From Pseudomonas petrae (lineage in GTDB: Bacteria; Pseudomonadota; Gammaproteobacteria; Pseudomonadales; Pseudomonadaceae): DNA of 64,000 nt. The notes beneath the pieces were generated by a model. That model was not told the origin of the DNA. It saw nothing but the letters and a program-made list of their open reading frames with translations, and ran no database searches. Where the stretch lies: assembly GCF_021728295.1 (NCBI RefSeq), contig NZ_JAKJXE010000001.1, positions 310,001 through 374,000 on the forward strand. The letters run 5' to 3'. Each line of letters opens with the position of its first letter. Positions within the stretch are counted from its first letter, which is position 1. Made by a program: the position numbers and the translations under genes. Below, one piece after another: positions 35,547 to 45,647 of this stretch.

Positions 35547-36845
35547 ATGCTTCGTTTTCTGCGCCTCGCCGCCTTATCAGGCGGCCTGTTTTTGAGTGCG
35601 TCCGTAATGGCGGTCGATATCGATCCGTCCAGCTATGGCTTCCCCTTGACCAATCCGTTCGAAGCGACCATCGCCACGACCCCACCGGATTTGCGTGCCA
35701 AGGTGCCTGAAGACGCCGACATCGATCAGGACGATTACAGCCTCACCCTGCGCCCGGAGCGCGAGTTCACGCTGCCGGATAACTTCTGGGCAGTGAAAAA
35801 ACTGCGTTACCGCCTCGCCAAACAAGACCACCCTGCACCGCTGATCTTCCTGATCGCCGGCACCGGCGCGCCTTATAACAGCACCCTCAATGAATACCTG
35901 AAGAAGCTTTACTACGGCGCGGGTTACAACGTCGTGCAGCTTTCGTCGCCCACCAGCTACGACTTCATGAGCGCTGCCTCACGTTTCGCCACCCCTGGCG
36001 TGACCAAGGAAGACGCCGAAGACTTGTACCGCGTCATGCAGGCCGTTCGCGCCCAGCAGTCCAAGCTGCAGGTCACCGAGTATTACCTGACCGGCTACAG
36101 CCTCGGCGCACTGGATGCGGCGTTCGTCAGCAAACTCGACGAAACCCGTCGCAGTTTCAACTTCAAGAAAGTGCTGCTGATTAATCCACCGGTGAACCTG
36201 TACACGTCGATCACCAACCTCGACAAGATGGTGCAGACCGACGTCAAAGGGATCACCAACAGCACCACCTTCTATGAACTGGTGCTGCAGAAGCTGACCC
36301 GCTACTTCCGCGAAAAAGGCTACATCGATCTGAACGATGCACTGCTGTTTGACTTCCAGCAGTCCAAGCAGCACCTGTCCAATGAACAGATGGCCATGCT
36401 GATCGGCACCTCGTTCCGCTTCTCCGCCGCCGACATCGCATTCACCTCCGACCTGATCAACCGTCGCGGCCTGATTACACCGCCAAAGACCCCGATCAGC
36501 GAAGGAACCAGCCTGACGCCGTTTCTCAAGCGTGCGCTGCAGTGCGATTTCGATTGCTACGTGACCGAGCAGGTCATCCCGATGTGGCGAGCCCGCACCG
36601 ACGGCGGCAGCCTGCTGCAACTGGTTGATCAGGTCAGCCTCTACGCGTTGAAAGATTACCTGGCGAGCAGCAAGAAGATTGCTGTAATGCACAACGCCGA
36701 CGACGTGATCCTCGGCCCGGGCGACCTCGGTTTCCTGCGCAAGACTTTTGGCGATCGCCTGACCGTTTACCCTTACGGCGGTCACTGCGGCAACATGAAC
36801 TATCGCGTCAACAGCGACGCCATGCTGGAGTTTTTCCGTGGCTAA
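35547..36845 (+). CDS. Periplasmic alpha/beta hydrolase-like protein coupled to mlaA
   Basis: 432 residues with a signal peptide (LRLAALSGGLFLSASVMA). The fold is alpha/beta hydrolase: an oxyanion-region strand LIFLIAGTGAPYNST, the nucleophile elbow GYSLG (Ser about residue 184), a late acid in MHNADDVILGPGD and a final His in YPYGGHCGN. Such proteins are often mislabelled as serine/threonine kinases in Pseudomonas. Its last 8 bases overlap the start of the mlaA-family gene, so the two are translated together; a role in envelope phospholipid handling is inferred from that pairing. Confidence 0.8.
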   Translation: MLRFLRLAALSGGLFLSASVMAVDIDPSSYGFPLTNPFEATIATTPPDLRAKVPEDADIDQDDYSLTLRPEREFTLPDNFWAVKKLRYRLAKQDHPAPLIFLIAGTGAPYNSTLNEYLKKLYYGAGYNVVQLSSPTSYDFMSAASRFATPGVTKEDAEDLYRVMQAVRAQQSKLQVTEYYLTGYSLGALDAAFVSKLDETRRSFNFKKVLLINPPVNLYTSITNLDKMVQTDVKGITNSTTFYELVLQKLTRYFREKGYIDLNDALLFDFQQSKQHLSNEQMAMLIGTSFRFSAADIAFTSDLINRRGLITPPKTPISEGTSLTPFLKRALQCDFDCYVTEQVIPMWRARTDGGSLLQLVDQVSLYALKDYLASSKKIAVMHNADDVILGPGDLGFLRKTFGDRLTVYPYGGHCGNMNYRVNSDAMLEFFRG

Positions 36846-37641
36846 ACGTCTATTGCTTATCGCCGCCCTCCTCTGCGCTGGCGCCGTCCACGCGGCCGAC
36901 GCGCCGATCGTTTCCCAGGCAGCCCCGGTCAAGCGGATCGATAACCCGGATGGGTTCACCGAGCCGTTGAAGTCGCTGAAATTCAACCCCGGCCTGGATG
37001 CTCAGGAGTTCGAGCGTTCGTCGCTCAACGCGTTGAATGTCTACGATCCGCTGGAATCCTGGAACCGCCGGGTTTACCACTTCAACTACCGCTTCGATGA
37101 GTGGGTGTTCCTGCCGGTGGTCAACGGCTATAAATACGTGACGCCAAGTTTCGTGCGCACGGGCGTCAGCAATTTCTTCGGCAACCTTGGCGATGTGCCG
37201 AACCTGCTGAACAGCCTGCTGCAGTTCAAAGGCAAGCGTTCCATGGAAACCACCGGCCGCCTGATCGTCAACACCACGCTGGGCATTGCCGGGCTGTGGG
37301 ACCCGGCGACCATGATGGGCCTGAAGAAACAGAGCGAAGACTTCGGTCAGACCCTGGGGTTCTATGGCGTACCGGCCGGCCCGTACCTGGTGCTGCCGAT
37401 CCTCGGTCCGTCGAACCTGCGTGACACTGGCGGTCTGGTCTTCGACTTTACCGCTGAATCGCAGATCAACTTCCTCAACGTCGCCCAAGTCAGCGAAGAC
37501 CATCCCGAGTTGTACCTGCTGCGCGCTATCGACCGTCGCTACACCACCAGCTTCCGCTACGGTCAGATGAATTCGCCGTTCGAGTACGAAAAGGTGCGTT
37601 ACGTGTACACCGAAGCGCGCAAGCTGCAGGTGTCCGAGTAA
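36838..37641 (+). CDS. mlaA: MlaA (VacJ) family phospholipid transport protein
   Basis: 267 residues from GTG 36838, inside the end of the preceding gene. The MlaA domain is clear: NVYDPLESWNRRVYHFNY, NFFGNLGDVPNLLNSLLQ, TTLGIAGLWDPA and GFYGVPAGPYLVLPILGPSNLRD regions. MlaA removes misplaced phospholipids from the outer leaflet of the outer membrane. Unlike E. coli MlaA, a lipoprotein, the signal here (LLLIAALLCAGAVHA-ADA) has no good lipobox: the Cys is preceded by Leu-Leu and a normal signal peptidase I site follows. No mlaBCDEF genes are adjacent. Confidence 0.88.
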   Translation: MAKRLLLIAALLCAGAVHAADAPIVSQAAPVKRIDNPDGFTEPLKSLKFNPGLDAQEFERSSLNALNVYDPLESWNRRVYHFNYRFDEWVFLPVVNGYKYVTPSFVRTGVSNFFGNLGDVPNLLNSLLQFKGKRSMETTGRLIVNTTLGIAGLWDPATMMGLKKQSEDFGQTLGFYGVPAGPYLVLPILGPSNLRDTGGLVFDFTAESQINFLNVAQVSEDHPELYLLRAIDRRYTTSFRYGQMNSPFEYEKVRYVYTEARKLQVSE

Positions 37642-37657
37642 CGCTGCAGATCTTTTT

Positions 37658-37776
37658 GCAGGAGCGACCGGGGTGGCGCTCCACCTTGCCCGCGAATGAC
37701 GGCGTGTCAGTCAACGATGCTGTTGCTGACTCACCGCAATCGCGGACAAGGTGGAGCGCTACCCAGTCGCTCCTGC
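37658..37776. repeat. REPIN between mlaA and pirin
   Basis: Inverted pair of degenerate REPs (GCAGGAGCGACCGGGGTGG ... and its partner ending CAGTCGCTCCTGC) around a ~50-base spacer. Confidence 0.8.
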
Positions 37777-37890
37777 AGAGTCTGATCTCTATATCTGAAA
37801 ACCCGATCATTCCCCCGCAAAAACCTCACCCATCCATCGCCCCAACAGGCCTACCATAGGCGCCATTCCCCTTCTGCCGGAGTGAGCCCC

Positions 37891-38745
37891 ATGCCTCAAT
37901 TTCGTAAAGTGCTGTCGATCCAGGCCGGCCAACCGACGTCCGACGGCGCCGGCGTCAAGCTGACCCGTGTGTTCGGCGGGCCAGGCATTGAATCCTTCGA
38001 CCCGTTCCTGATGCTCGACGAGTTCGGTTCCGAGAACCCCGACGAGTACATCGCCGGCTTTCCGCCCCACCCCCATCGCGGGTTTGAGACCGTGACCTAC
38101 ATGCTCGAAGGCCGCATGCGCCATGAGGACCACATGGGCAACGTCGGCCTGCTGCAAGGCGGCGGCGTGCAGTGGATGACCGCTGCGCGCGGGGTCATTC
38201 ACAGCGAAATGCCCGAGCAGGAAGAAGGCGCCATGCGCGGCTTCCAGCTGTGGCTCAACCTGCCGGCCAAATCGAAGATGGGTGACGCCGGCTACGACGA
38301 CATTCAGCCCGAGCGCATTCCGCGCATCACCACGCAAAACGGCGTCGAGGTCGTGGTAATTGCGGGCCAATTCGACGACGGCCAGACGTCCCAGGCAGGC
38401 GCCGTCCAGCGTCCGGACACCGAGCCGCAGTATTTCGATTTCCACATGCCCGCCGGCGGCCACATTAACCCGCGCGTCGCGGAGGGCCATCGCGTGCTGC
38501 TGTACGTATACGAAGGTGAAATCGAGATTGCAGGACAGCCACAGAAACTGGGTACGAGCCGTCTGGCGCGGTTGTCGGAAAGTGGTGAGATTCAGCTAAG
38601 CACCCAAACGGGCGCCCGCGTGCTCCTGATCGCTGGCAAACCCTTGGGCGAACCGATCGTGCAATACGGCCCGTTCGTGATGAACAGCCGTGAAGAAATT
38701 GAACAGGCCCTGCGGGATTTTCGGGATGACACGCTGACGGCGTGA
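37891..38745 (+). CDS. Pirin family protein
   Basis: 284 residues from ATG 37891 (CCGGAGTG upstream). Bicupin fold; the iron-binding motif of the N-terminal cupin is visible in FPPHPHRGFETVTYMLEG (His-x-His) and the second cluster in GVIHSEMPEQEEG (His and Glu). Bacterial pirins include quercetin dioxygenases and regulators of central metabolism enzymes; the specific role here is not evident. Stand-alone gene followed by the REP tandem array. Confidence 0.9.
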   Translation: MPQFRKVLSIQAGQPTSDGAGVKLTRVFGGPGIESFDPFLMLDEFGSENPDEYIAGFPPHPHRGFETVTYMLEGRMRHEDHMGNVGLLQGGGVQWMTAARGVIHSEMPEQEEGAMRGFQLWLNLPAKSKMGDAGYDDIQPERIPRITTQNGVEVVVIAGQFDDGQTSQAGAVQRPDTEPQYFDFHMPAGGHINPRVAEGHRVLLYVYEGEIEIAGQPQKLGTSRLARLSESGEIQLSTQTGARVLLIAGKPLGEPIVQYGPFVMNSREEIEQALRDFRDDTLTA

Positions 38746-38760
38746 ACGCCTCCTGCGGTG

Positions 38761-39676
38761 TAGGAGCGCGCTTGCCCGCGAATGCGATTTGCCCGAGACA
38801 ACGATGGCGCCTGACACAGCGCATTCGCCAGCAAGCCGGCTCCCACAGGTTTTGTGCCTGATGCTGCAATCCCGGCCAGAGCAAATCCGTTGTAGGAGCG
38901 GCAGATGATGAGGTCTCGTGACGAACACACTGGCCCCTTCCCGGCTAAAGCCGGTCCTACGAAAACACCGCGTTTGCCTCGTAGGACCGGCGTTAGCCGG
39001 GAATGCGTCCGGTATCACACCGAGTTAATGACGTGTTGCAGATCCGAATGTAGGAGCGCGCTTGCCCGCGAATGCGATCTGCCCGAGACAACGATGGCGC
39101 CTGACACAGCGCATTCGCCAGCAAGCTGACTCCCACAGGTTTTGTGCCTGATGCTGCAATTCCGGCCAGAGCAAATCCGTTGTAGGAGCGGCAGATGATG
39201 AGGTCTCGTGACGGACACACTGGCCCCTTCCCGGCTAAAGCCGGTCCTACGAAAACACCGCGTTTGCCTCGTAGGACCGGCGTTAGCCGGGAATGCGTCC
39301 GGTATCACACCGAGTTAATGACGTGTTGCAGATCCGAATGTAGGAGCGCGCTTGCCCGCGAATGGGGTATGCCTGCAATGGATGGGGTGACTGACACACC
39401 GCAATCGCGGGCAAGCGCGCTCCTACACCGGCCAGCGGCAGATGATGAGGTCCCGTGGCGTACACACTGGCCCCTTCCCGGCTGAAGCCGGTCCTACGAA
39501 AACACCGCGTTCGCCTCGTAGGACCGGCTTTAGCCGGGAATGCGTCCGGTATCACACCGCAGAGTTAATGACGTATTGCAGATCCGAATGTAGGAGCGCG
39601 CTTGCCCGCGATTGGGGTATGGCTGAAATGGATGTGGTGACTGAAAGATCGCAATCGCGGGCAAGCGCGCTCCTAC
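38761..39676. repeat. Tandem array of 290-bp units made of REP elements
   Basis: Two nearly identical direct repeats of exactly 290 bases (38761-39050 and 39051-39340), a third divergent 250-base unit (39341-39590) and a partial fourth to 39676. Each unit joins a GTAGGAGCGCGCTTGCCCGCGA-type REP to a CCCGGCTAAAGCCGGTCCTAC-type REP pair. It fills the 970-base gap between pirin and the patatin gene; no ORF here has coding character. Confidence 0.92.
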
Positions 39677-39721
39677 AGTGACTCATGCGGACGCCCGCGG
39701 TGAATCATGCAGATCAGCGAT

Positions 39722-40954
39722 TCACTCCAGCCGCAAAAACCGCATCAACTCTTCCTTCTGGGCTATCGCGTCGCGGCGGCCCAGCTCGATGAGCTCACTG
39801 CAATAACCCGACTCGAACAGCAGATAGCTCAGCACCCCGGCCCCGCTGGTCTTGGTTGCACCCGGGCCGCGTAGAAACGTGCGCAGCGCCGGAGGCAGCT
39901 CGCGGCGATGGCGGGCGGCGATTTCATCAATGGGCTGGCTGGGCGAAATCACCAGCACCTCAACCGGCGCCAGAGACTGAATGGGCGTCGATTCTGAAGA
40001 CTGCGGCCTGGGCACGTCGGACGCGGGCAGCATGCGGCTGACCAGATTCAGCCGTTCCAGCAATTCAATGTCACTCTCCAGGCTGTCAATGAACGTGCTG
40101 TTGAGCATGTGCCCGCCGATCTGCGCGAGGCTCGGCTGCGTGCCACGGACCGCACGCGGCACGGGCGGGTTCGCGCCGGGGCCACGGGGGTTGCCGCTGA
40201 CGCCCACCACCAGTACACGGTTGGCGCCCAGGTGCAGCGCCGGACTGATCGGCGCCGACTGCCGCACCGCACCGTCACCGAAATATTCCTGCCCCAGCTT
40301 CACCGGCGCGAACAGCAAGGGGATCGCCGAACTGGCCAGCAAGTGGTCGATGGTCAAACGCGTCGGCAGCCCGATCCGGCGATGCCGCAGCCAGGAGTCG
40401 ATCGTGCCCTTGCCCTGATAAAACGTGACCGCCTGCCCCGACTCGTAACCGAACGCGGTGATCGCCACCGCGCGCAGATGCTTGGCTTCAATGGCTTCGT
40501 CGATGCCGTCGAGGTTGAGCCGCTCGGTCAGCAGATCCTTGAGCGGTGAACTGTTGAGCAGCGCAACAGGCACCTGTTGGCGACCGATGCCCAACAGGCT
40601 GCGGCCGAAGAATCGCGTGGCCTGCCGAACCACGCCGGGCCAGTCACTGCGCAACACTTGATGGCTGCGAAAGCCCCGCCAGAAGTCAGTCAGTTCGTGG
40701 ATTGCCGTATGAAATTGCGCAGCGCCACTGGCCAGCTTCACCGCGTTGATCGCCCCGGCGGAGGTGCCGACAATGACCGGAAAAGGATTTTTGGCGCCCA
40801 CCGGCAGCAGGTCGGCGATGCCGGCCAGCACGCCCACTTGATACGCCGCGCGGGCGCCGCCGCCGGACAGGATCAGCCCGGTGATGGGCTCGACGCCGGG
40901 AGATACGGCTGAGGCGTTACGCACCGCTTGTTGTTCTATGGCGCTTGTCGTCAT
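39722..40954 (-). CDS. Patatin-like phospholipase
   Basis: 410 residues. Patatin hallmarks: the Gly-rich oxyanion loop LILSGGGARAAYQVG (about residues 27-41), nucleophile elbow GTSAG (Ser about 65) and the catalytic dyad Asp in GDGAVRQ. No signal peptide and no C-terminal beta-barrel, so it is unlike PlpD-type exported patatins. The C-terminal third is a family-specific extension including RTFLRGPGATKTSGAGVLSY. It lies 19 bases after the lpxL-type gene on the same strand and is probably co-transcribed, linking it to membrane lipid metabolism. Confidence 0.9.
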   Translation of the reverse strand: MTTSAIEQQAVRNASAVSPGVEPITGLILSGGGARAAYQVGVLAGIADLLPVGAKNPFPVIVGTSAGAINAVKLASGAAQFHTAIHELTDFWRGFRSHQVLRSDWPGVVRQATRFFGRSLLGIGRQQVPVALLNSSPLKDLLTERLNLDGIDEAIEAKHLRAVAITAFGYESGQAVTFYQGKGTIDSWLRHRRIGLPTRLTIDHLLASSAIPLLFAPVKLGQEYFGDGAVRQSAPISPALHLGANRVLVVGVSGNPRGPGANPPVPRAVRGTQPSLAQIGGHMLNSTFIDSLESDIELLERLNLVSRMLPASDVPRPQSSESTPIQSLAPVEVLVISPSQPIDEIAARHRRELPPALRTFLRGPGATKTSGAGVLSYLLFESGYCSELIELGRRDAIAQKEELMRFLRLE

Positions 40955-40973
40955 GGGTTTTCAGCTCTTGGTT

Positions 40974-41906
40974 TCAGCCACGCTTCTTATACAGCTTCGG
41001 CTCACCCGGCGGCCGACTCTTGAAGCGACGGTGCGCCCACAGGTACTGCTCGGGGCATTCGGTGACGGCACGCTCGACCCACTGATTGATGCGAATGCAG
41101 TCCGCTTCGTCGCTCTCCCCCGGAAAATCGCTCAGCGGCGGATGGATCACCAGCGTGTAGCCACTGCCATCGGCCAGACGCTCCTGGGTGAACGGCACGA
41201 CCAAGGCGTGGCCGAGCTTGGCGAATTTGCTGGTGGCAGGCACGGTGGCCGCCTGAATCCCGAACAGCGGCACGAAGATGCTCTGCTTGGCGCCGTAGTC
41301 CTGATCTGGCGCATACCAGATCGCCCGGCCCTTGCGCAGTTGCTTGATCATGCCGCGCACGTCTTCGCGCTCGACAGCGATGGAATCCTTGTTGTGACGC
41401 TCGCGCCCGCGACGCTGAACGTAATCGAACAGCGCGTTCTTGTGCTCGCGGTACATGCCGTCGATGGTGTGCTGCTGACCCAGCAGCGCCGCGCCGATTT
41501 CCAGGGTGGTGAAGTGCAGCGCCATGAGGATCACGCCATGGCCGTCCAGCTGCGCCTGCTTTAAATGATGAAGGCCTTCGATGTGCGCCAGACGCGCAAG
41601 ACGGGGCTTGCTCCACCACCAGCTCATGGCCATTTCGAAAAAGGCGATGCCGGTGGAGGCGAAGTTTTCCTTGAGCAGGCGTTTGCGCTCGGCTTTCGAA
41701 TACTGCGGGAAACACAACTCCAGGTTGCGCGCGGCAATCACCCGCCGATCGGTTGCCTGGTAGTACATGACCCAACCCAGCGCACGGCCGATCACCAGCA
41801 ACACGCGAAACGGCAACTGCACGATCAGCCAGAGCAAGCCCAGCCCCAGCCACAGCAGCCAGAAGCGGGGATGAAGAAAATGAGCTCGAAAACGCGGGCG
41901 ATCCAT
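40974..41906 (-). CDS. lpxL: Lipid A biosynthesis lauroyl acyltransferase
   Basis: 310 residues from ATG 41906 (GGAAGC 8 bases upstream); the open frame extends further but only this start gives the family N-terminus, with a membrane helix ([19 protein letters not shown]). The catalytic HX4E motif is in LHFTTLEIG (about residue 125), and [13 protein letters not shown] and [10 protein letters not shown] match LpxL/HtrB. It transfers a secondary acyl chain to lipid A at the inner membrane. Divergent from minC, the same arrangement as the PA3242 (htrB2) region of P. aeruginosa. Confidence 0.92.
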   Translation of the reverse strand: MDRPRFRAHFLHPRFWLLWLGLGLLWLIVQLPFRVLLVIGRALGWVMYYQATDRRVIAARNLELCFPQYSKAERKRLLKENFASTGIAFFEMAMSWWWSKPRLARLAHIEGLHHLKQAQLDGHGVILMALHFTTLEIGAALLGQQHTIDGMYREHKNALFDYVQRRGRERHNKDSIAVEREDVRGMIKQLRKGRAIWYAPDQDYGAKQSIFVPLFGIQAATVPATSKFAKLGHALVVPFTQERLADGSGYTLVIHPPLSDFPGESDEADCIRINQWVERAVTECPEQYLWAHRRFKSRPPGEPKLYKKRG

Positions 41907-42048
41907 TACAGCTTCCGTCAGGACAAAGGCGGGCATTCTACATCGGTTCGCGCGGATCGTGCCGCCGTCGGTTGCGCCTCCCTTGCGGCTGGCGGGCGTT
42001 ATCGTTATAAGTCTCGGCACTTTTAGCGACAAGCCGCTGTATGCCGAC

Positions 42049-42795
42049 ATGAGCCAAATCGAATTGCAAGACAAGGACCCCGTGTTCCAGCTGAAGGGCA
42101 GCATGCTGGCCATCACCGTGCTGGAACTGGCCCGCAACAACCTCGAAGCGCTGGATCGTCAACTGGCGGCAAAAGTCGCCCAGGCGCCGAACTTCTTCAG
42201 CAATACACCGCTGGTGCTGGCCCTCGACAAGTTGCCGCCGGATGAAGGCGCGATCGATCTGCCGGCAATGATGCGCATCTGCCGTCAACATGGTCTGCGC
42301 ACCCTGGCCATCCGTGCGAACCGGATTGAAGACATCGCCGCCGCCATTTCCATTGATCTGCCGGTGCTGCCGCCTTCAGGCGCGCGCGAGCGACCGCTCG
42401 ATCCGACGGAAGGCGAAGTCAAAAAGAAACCGGAAATCATCGAAAAACCGCCCGAGCCGCTGATCAAGCCGACCAAGATCATCACAGCGCCCGTGCGCGG
42501 CGGCCAGCAGATCTACGCGCAGGGTTCGGATCTGGTCGTCATTTCCTCGGTCAGCCCCGGCGCCGAACTGCTCGCCGACGGCAATATCCATGTGTACGGC
42601 CCGATGCGCGGCCGCGCGCTGGCGGGGATCAAAGGCGATACCAAGGCACGGATTTTCTGCCAGCAAATGGTCGCTGAACTGATCTCCATCGCCGGCCAGT
42701 ACAAGGTGTCCGAAGACCTGCGCCGGGATCCGCTGTGGGGCGCCGGTGTGCAGATCAGTCTCTCCGGGGACGTGTTGAACATCACCCGTCTTTAA
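42049..42795 (+). CDS. minC: Septum site-determining protein MinC
   Basis: 248 residues from ATG 42049, where the family N-terminus [20 protein letters not shown] begins; the frame is open upstream into the lpxL promoter. The N-terminal domain inhibits FtsZ; the C-terminal beta-helix domain shows [25 protein letters not shown] repeats (broken here as [16 protein letters not shown] and [17 protein letters not shown]). First gene of minCDE, which keeps division at midcell. Confidence 0.95.
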   Translation: MSQIELQDKDPVFQLKGSMLAITVLELARNNLEALDRQLAAKVAQAPNFFSNTPLVLALDKLPPDEGAIDLPAMMRICRQHGLRTLAIRANRIEDIAAAISIDLPVLPPSGARERPLDPTEGEVKKKPEIIEKPPEPLIKPTKIITAPVRGGQQIYAQGSDLVVISSVSPGAELLADGNIHVYGPMRGRALAGIKGDTKARIFCQQMVAELISIAGQYKVSEDLRRDPLWGAGVQISLSGDVLNITRL

Positions 42796-42995
42796 CGGAT
42801 ACTGCGCCATTTTTAAGCCACTCTGATTCGTCGCGAAAACGACGCGAAGGCACCGGGACGTTCGGGATATTTTTTTGTTTTCCCGAACAGGAATTCCTTC
42901 ACGGGTTCCGATCACCGCCCTCGCCCGCTTTAGTTGCGCCGTCATGAGGGGCTCTTCAGGGACTCAACGTCCTTTTCCTCTAGGGGTGATACACC

Positions 42996-43808
42996 TTGGC
43001 CAAGATTCTCGTGGTTACATCCGGCAAGGGTGGTGTGGGCAAGACCACCACCAGCGCCGCCATCGGTACCGGTCTCGCACTGCGCGGCCACAAAACGGTC
43101 ATCGTCGACTTCGACGTCGGCCTGCGTAACCTCGACCTGATCATGGGTTGCGAGCGTCGCGTCGTTTATGACTTCGTCAACGTAGTGAACGGCGAAGCCA
43201 ACCTGCAGCAAGCGCTGATCAAGGACAAGAAGATCGAAGGTCTTTACGTCCTCGCTGCCAGCCAGACCCGTGACAAGGATGCGCTGACCAAGGAAGGCGT
43301 TGAAAAAGTCCTGATGGAACTCAAGGAAACCTTCGAGTACGTCGTCTGCGATTCGCCTGCAGGTATCGAAACGGGCGCTCACCTGGCGATGTATTTCGCC
43401 GACGAAGCCATCGTTGTGACCAACCCGGAAGTGTCCTCGGTTCGTGACTCGGACCGCATGCTGGGCCTGCTGGCCAGCAAGTCCCGCCGCGCCGAGCGTG
43501 GTGAAGACCCGATCAAGGAGCACTTGCTCCTGACCCGTTACAACCCTGAGCGCGTCAGCAAGGGCGAGATGCTGGGCGTTGAAGACGTCAAGGAAATCCT
43601 GGCGGTCACCCTGCTTGGCGTGATCCCGGAATCCCAGGCGGTGCTCAAGGCTTCCAACCAGGGCGTTCCGGTCATCCTCGATGACCAGAGCGACGCCGGC
43701 CAGGCGTACAGCGATGCCGTTGACCGTCTGCTGGGCAAGGAAAAAGAGCACCGTTTCCTGGACGTACAGAAAAAAGGATTTTTCGAACGCCTGTTCGGGG
43801 GTAACTGA
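42996..43808 (+). CDS. minD: Septum site-determining protein MinD
   Basis: 270 residues from a TTG start (42996) with AGGGGTGA 5 bases upstream. Deviant Walker A KGGVGKTT at residues 10-17, the switch regions [10 protein letters not shown] and DSPAGIE, and a C-terminal amphipathic membrane-targeting helix ([12 protein letters not shown]). The ATPase recruits MinC to the membrane. 200 bases separate it from minC, more than usual in the operon, and may hold an extra promoter. Confidence 0.97.
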   Translation: MAKILVVTSGKGGVGKTTTSAAIGTGLALRGHKTVIVDFDVGLRNLDLIMGCERRVVYDFVNVVNGEANLQQALIKDKKIEGLYVLAASQTRDKDALTKEGVEKVLMELKETFEYVVCDSPAGIETGAHLAMYFADEAIVVTNPEVSSVRDSDRMLGLLASKSRRAERGEDPIKEHLLLTRYNPERVSKGEMLGVEDVKEILAVTLLGVIPESQAVLKASNQGVPVILDDQSDAGQAYSDAVDRLLGKEKEHRFLDVQKKGFFERLFGGN

Positions 43809-44062
43809 TGAGCATTTTTGACTTCTTTCGTGCCAACAAAAAGCCCAGCACCGCGTCGGTAGCGAAAGAGCGTCTACAGATCATCGTGGCGCATGAACGC
43901 GGCCAACGCAGCACCCCGGATTACCTGCCTGCCTTGCAGAAGGAGTTGGTCGAGGTGATCCGCAAGTACGTCAATATCGGCAACGATGACGTGCATGTCG
44001 CCCTTGAAAACGACGGCAGCTGCTCGATTCTGGAACTGAATATCACCCTGCCTGATCGTTGA
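43808..44062 (+). CDS. minE: Cell division topological specificity factor MinE
   Basis: 84 residues; its ATG shares one base with the minD stop. The N-terminal membrane/MinD-binding segment [23 protein letters not shown] and the following topological domain match the family length and order. It drives pole-to-pole MinCD oscillation. Confidence 0.97.
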   Translation: MSIFDFFRANKKPSTASVAKERLQIIVAHERGQRSTPDYLPALQKELVEVIRKYVNIGNDDVHVALENDGSCSILELNITLPDR

Positions 44063-44213
44063 TCGAGAAGGCAGTCGCCACGGCGGCCCGGTTGCCTGAA
44101 TCCCTTTGCGGAATCAGGTAAGCGCGCCGCCGTTGGCGTTTGCTGAAGACCTGTTTTTGCGCCTGATCGCTGTTGCGATCGTGTTGCGCCTGTTTGAGCT
44201 ATGAGGCTGTTCC

Positions 44214-44849
44214 ATGCCGCTGTCCAACGTTCATATCCTCCATCAGGACGACGCTGTCCTGGTGGTGAACAAGCCCACCCTGCTGCTTTCGGTCCCTGGT
44301 CGCGCTGACGATAACAAGGACTGTCTGATTACCCGCCTGCAGGAAAACGGCTACCCCGAGGCGCGAATCGTCCATCGGCTGGACTGGGAAACGTCCGGGA
44401 TCATTTTGCTGGCCCGTGACGCGGACACACACCGTGAGTTGTCTCGGCAGTTTCATGACCGCGAGACGGAGAAGGCGTACACGGCGCTGGCGTGGGGCCA
44501 GCCAGACCTGGACAGCGGCAGTATCGATTTGCCGTTGCGCTACGATCCGCCGACCAAGCCGCGTCATGTGGTGGATCATGAGTTCGGCAAACATGCGCTG
44601 ACGTTCTGGAAGGTGTTGGAGCGGTATGACACCCATTGTCGGGTTGAGCTGACGCCGATCACGGGGCGGTCGCATCAATTGCGGGTGCATATGTTGTCGA
44701 TCGGGCATCCGTTGCTGGGCGATGGCTTGTATGCGCATCCGGAGGCGCTGGCGGCTTATCCGCGGTTGTGCCTGCATGCGAGCATGCTGGCGTTTACCCA
44801 TCCGGGGACGGGCGAGCGGGTAAGGTTCGAGTGCCCGGCGCCGTTTTGA
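44214..44849 (+). CDS. rluA: RluA-family pseudouridine synthase
   Basis: 211 residues. The catalytic motif HRLDWETSGI (Asp nucleophile) and the downstream ITGRSHQLRVHM segment define the RluA family. It lies just after minE as in P. aeruginosa, where the orthologue is called rluA (23S rRNA U746 and tRNA U32). Codon use shifts in its 3' half toward synonymous codons with more T/G endings, but the frame is intact. Confidence 0.9.
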   Translation: MPLSNVHILHQDDAVLVVNKPTLLLSVPGRADDNKDCLITRLQENGYPEARIVHRLDWETSGIILLARDADTHRELSRQFHDRETEKAYTALAWGQPDLDSGSIDLPLRYDPPTKPRHVVDHEFGKHALTFWKVLERYDTHCRVELTPITGRSHQLRVHMLSIGHPLLGDGLYAHPEALAAYPRLCLHASMLAFTHPGTGERVRFECPAPF

Positions 44850-44914
44850 TCAGGTTGTTGCCACTCGGTTTGGCGTAGGTCGCTGGTTTCGGGTTGGGGC
44901 GGATTACGGTGGCC

Positions 44915-45186
44915 CTGCCTAACGGCAGATCATTTCGCCTTCGGCGAGTTACTTTTAAAAAGCACTAAAAGTAACCAAAAGTGCCTGCTCTCGGTTGGGT
45001 CCCTCCTCCGTCGGGATTCCCTTACTCCGACGATGCTCCGTGGGCCCGCGCCGAACGGACATCCATGTCCTGACGGCGCTCTCGCCGCATCCATGCGGCT
45101 CGACCCACTCCGCATCGCCTGCGCTCGGCCTGCACCAAAGTCGCGTTTCGCGGTGTCTGGGCTTTTTGCGTATGAAGATCAAAAGC
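44915..45186 (+). repeat. Structured intergenic repeat, copy 3 (left end of composite 2)
   Basis: Same layout as copy 1: hairpin CTGCC-TAAC-GGCAG, CGCC-TTC-GGCG, stem GTTACTTTTA/TAAAAGTAAC interleaved with GCACT/AGTGC, then GGACATCCATGTCC, CGGCG-CTCT-CGCCG and CCGCATCCATGCGG hairpins, ending GAAGATCAAAAGC and followed by a second AGATCAAAAGC and a REP. This is the copy with a perfectly paired first pseudoknot stem of the T-type. Confidence 0.82.
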
Positions 45187-45202
45187 AGATCAAAAGCTTC
45201 CC

Positions 45203-45647
45203 GGCTGAAGCCGGTCCTACTGACTGCACGAGGTGTGTCAGTTGATTGTTCCCAGCGGCAACGGCGGATCTTCGGTTTTTACGCTGTGCCTGTAGGAGCC
45301 GGCTTGCTGGCGAACACGGTGCATCTGGTATGCAGATGGCAGCTGAATAAATGCTTTCGCCAGCAAGCCGGCTCCTGCGGAGGACTGCATTCACCCAGTA
45401 AAACCAGCGCACGCAGGGGGACCGGCTCTAGCCGGGAAGAGGCCGGTCTGGGTAGCATCAGTTTTACGGTGTGTGCGAGGACGCCTTCCCGGCTAAAGCC
45501 GGTCCTACAAAAGCACGGCGTACACCCTACGATCGTGCCCACGCTCTGCGTGGGTATGCATCCGAGGACGCTCCGCGTCCATTCCCGGCTGAAGCCAGTC
45601 CCACAAAAGCGCCGCGCACACCCTATAGGACCGGCTTCAGCCGGGAA
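45203..45647. repeat. REP cluster inside composite 2
   Basis: At least five REP-type sequences: CCGGCTGAAGCCGGTCCTAC (45203), a pair of a third type with GTAGGAGCCGGCTTGCTGGCGAA and its inverse (about 45293-45380), GGACCGGCTCTAGCCGGGA (about 45420), CCCGGCTAAAGCCGGTCCTAC (about 45489) and GGACCGGCTTCAGCCGGGA (about 45628). No coding sequence is seen here; the 44850-46029 gap is entirely repeat DNA. Confidence 0.85.

Noticed and set aside
38761..39676. CRISPR array
   Set aside because: Repeat period is 250-290 bases and units are REP pairs, not 28-37-bp repeats with unique spacers; no cas genes.
44090..44122. Terminator after minE
   Set aside because: CCTGAATCC/GGAATCAGG has an internal mismatch and no T-run.
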